The notes under the pieces: model-generated
What the model saw: the letters and a program-made list of their open reading frames with translations, nothing else
Database searches by the model: none
What the model was told of the DNA's origin: nothing
Assembly: GCA_018401555.1 (NCBI GenBank)
Contig: JAGYKP010000100.1
Span: forward strand, 1-64,000
Reading direction: 5' to 3'
Length of the DNA: 64,000 nucleotides
Origin: Halomonas sp.
Lineage (GTDB): Bacteria > Pseudomonadota > Gammaproteobacteria > Pseudomonadales > Halomonadaceae
Shown: piece after piece, positions 63,542-64,000 of the stretch
Layout: each line of letters begins with the position of its first letter
Position numbering within the stretch: the stretch's first letter is position 1
Program-made: the position numbers and the translations under genes

Positions 63542-63840
63542 TGTTGCTGATTGGTCTCTACCTGCTGGCGAGCCTGGTGGACCTGGGCCTGTATGGCATC
63601 GACAAGGCCGCGGCGCGCCGAGATCGGCGACGCATCCGCGAGTCGACCCTGCATCTTGTCGCTCTGGTGGGAGGCTGGCCCGGCGCCCTGCTGGCGCGGC
63701 GCTGGTTTCGCCACAAGACCCGTAAGCAGCCCTTCGGGATGATCCTCTGGGGATGCGTCGCCTTGAATCTCGGCGCCGTGACCTGGCTGGCCATGGCGGA
63801 TTCCGCGGCAGGGCTTCGGCGACTGGTCGCTCTGGAGTAG
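63538..63840 (+). CDS. DUF1294 membrane protein
   Basis: Intact, 100 residues. A helix (LLIGLYLLASLVDLGLYGIDK) is followed by the DUF1294 motif RIRESTLHLVALVGGWPGALLARR and RHKTRKQPF, then a second helix. Role unknown. It is coupled to the metallophosphoesterase. Confidence 0.85.
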   Translation: MMLLIGLYLLASLVDLGLYGIDKAAARRDRRRIRESTLHLVALVGGWPGALLARRWFRHKTRKQPFGMILWGCVALNLGAVTWLAMADSAAGLRRLVALE

Positions 63841-63936
63841 CCCCTTGCCGAGTCGACAAGGATTCATCCTGCCCTTCGTGGGCGACGACTTCGCCGCCCT
63901 GGTCGATCGCCAGCTGGGGCTGTTTGGCTAGCCCGC

Positions 63937-64000
63937 TCAGCCGCGCTCGGCGGCGAAGGTGTCGTAGGCTTCCAGCGCCTGGGCGCCGGTGGTGAAGGCC
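63937..64000 (-). CDS. C-terminal fragment of a gene continuing past the window
   Basis: The minus strand reads AFTTGAQALEAYDTFAAERG and then TGA at the window edge, in coding-like composition. The product cannot be named from 20 residues. A 28-residue frame from 63845 to 63931 on the plus strand is not supported by anything else and is left out. Confidence 0.45.
   Translation of the reverse strand, partial: AFTTGAQALEAYDTFAAERG

Noticed and set aside
63845..63931. 28-residue TTG-initiated frame after the DUF1294 gene
   Set aside because: No ribosome site or similarity supports it, and it may be the tail of a frame broken elsewhere.

Overview
The window is a contiguous piece of a high-GC gammaproteobacterial chromosome, most likely a member of the Halomonadaceae (Halomonas or a close relative). 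The evidence is an NhaD-type Na+/H+ antiporter, Halomonas-like protein sequences throughout, and gammaproteobacterial gene orders (rpoE-rseA-rseB-mucD-lepA-lepB-rnc-era-recO-pdxJ-acpS and barA-cysM-rlmD-relA-mazG). No rRNA, tRNA, CRISPR array, insertion sequence or prophage was seen. The taxonomic placement is inference from protein resemblance, not a computed phylogeny.

Layout. 1-2.5 kb: the 3' end of etfB, etfA, a structured repeat and sodA. 2.6-6.5 kb: nrdHIEF, the class Ib ribonucleotide reductase, behind three phased NrdR-box-like sites. 6.56-11.5 kb: a Fur-box-controlled TonB2-type energy-transduction operon (DUF3450 protein, TtpC-like channel, ExbB, ExbD, TonB, TPR protein). 11.6-17.4 kb: dinG, rhlB, a small basic protein, xthA, aroG. 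17.7-28.2 kb: the sigma-E envelope stress locus (rpoE, rseA, rseB, mucD), then lepA-lepB-rnc-era-recO, a second repeat copy, pdxJ and acpS. 28.2-39.2 kb: barA/gacS-like kinase, cysM, rlmD, relA, mazG, ppc. 39.3-49.3 kb: a beta-barrel protein, panE, topB, an ABC1/UbiB-like kinase, a third repeat copy, a SEC-C/TPR protein, an AmpG-like permease, rfaH, a SlyD-like isomerase and a 36-residue membrane peptide. 49.5-55.3 kb: a Ser/Arg-rich exported protein translationally coupled to an HprK-like/PqqD fusion, a lytic transglycosylase, proS and a CoA-transferase. 55.3-64 kb: DUF3307 protein, SatD-like protein with a phased operator array, VWA and MoxR proteins, cupin, SDR, hydroxyisobutyrate-dehydrogenase-like enzyme, nhaD, a metallophosphoesterase and a DUF1294 protein.

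Main caveat. About half of the genes, including essential ones, carry single-base frameshifts, mostly +1 insertions, some -1 deletions at short homopolymers. Conserved sequence resumes exactly in the next frame each time. This is the signature of an unpolished long-read contig and not of gene decay, so these genes are given as whole CDSs spanning the breaks.

Most interesting points. (1) A 59-nt repeat present three times, whose flanking stems differ in sequence between copies but stay complementary. (2) A serine/arginine-repeat exported protein overlapping a gene that fuses an HPr-serine-kinase-like domain to a PqqD peptide-binding domain, a possible unusual peptide-modification system. (3) Three 18-bp palindromes at an exact 29-bp period over a good promoter for the satD-like gene, whose product carries a helix-turn-helix and may be its own regulator. 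(4) A chain of hairpins between rpoE and its anti-sigma gene.
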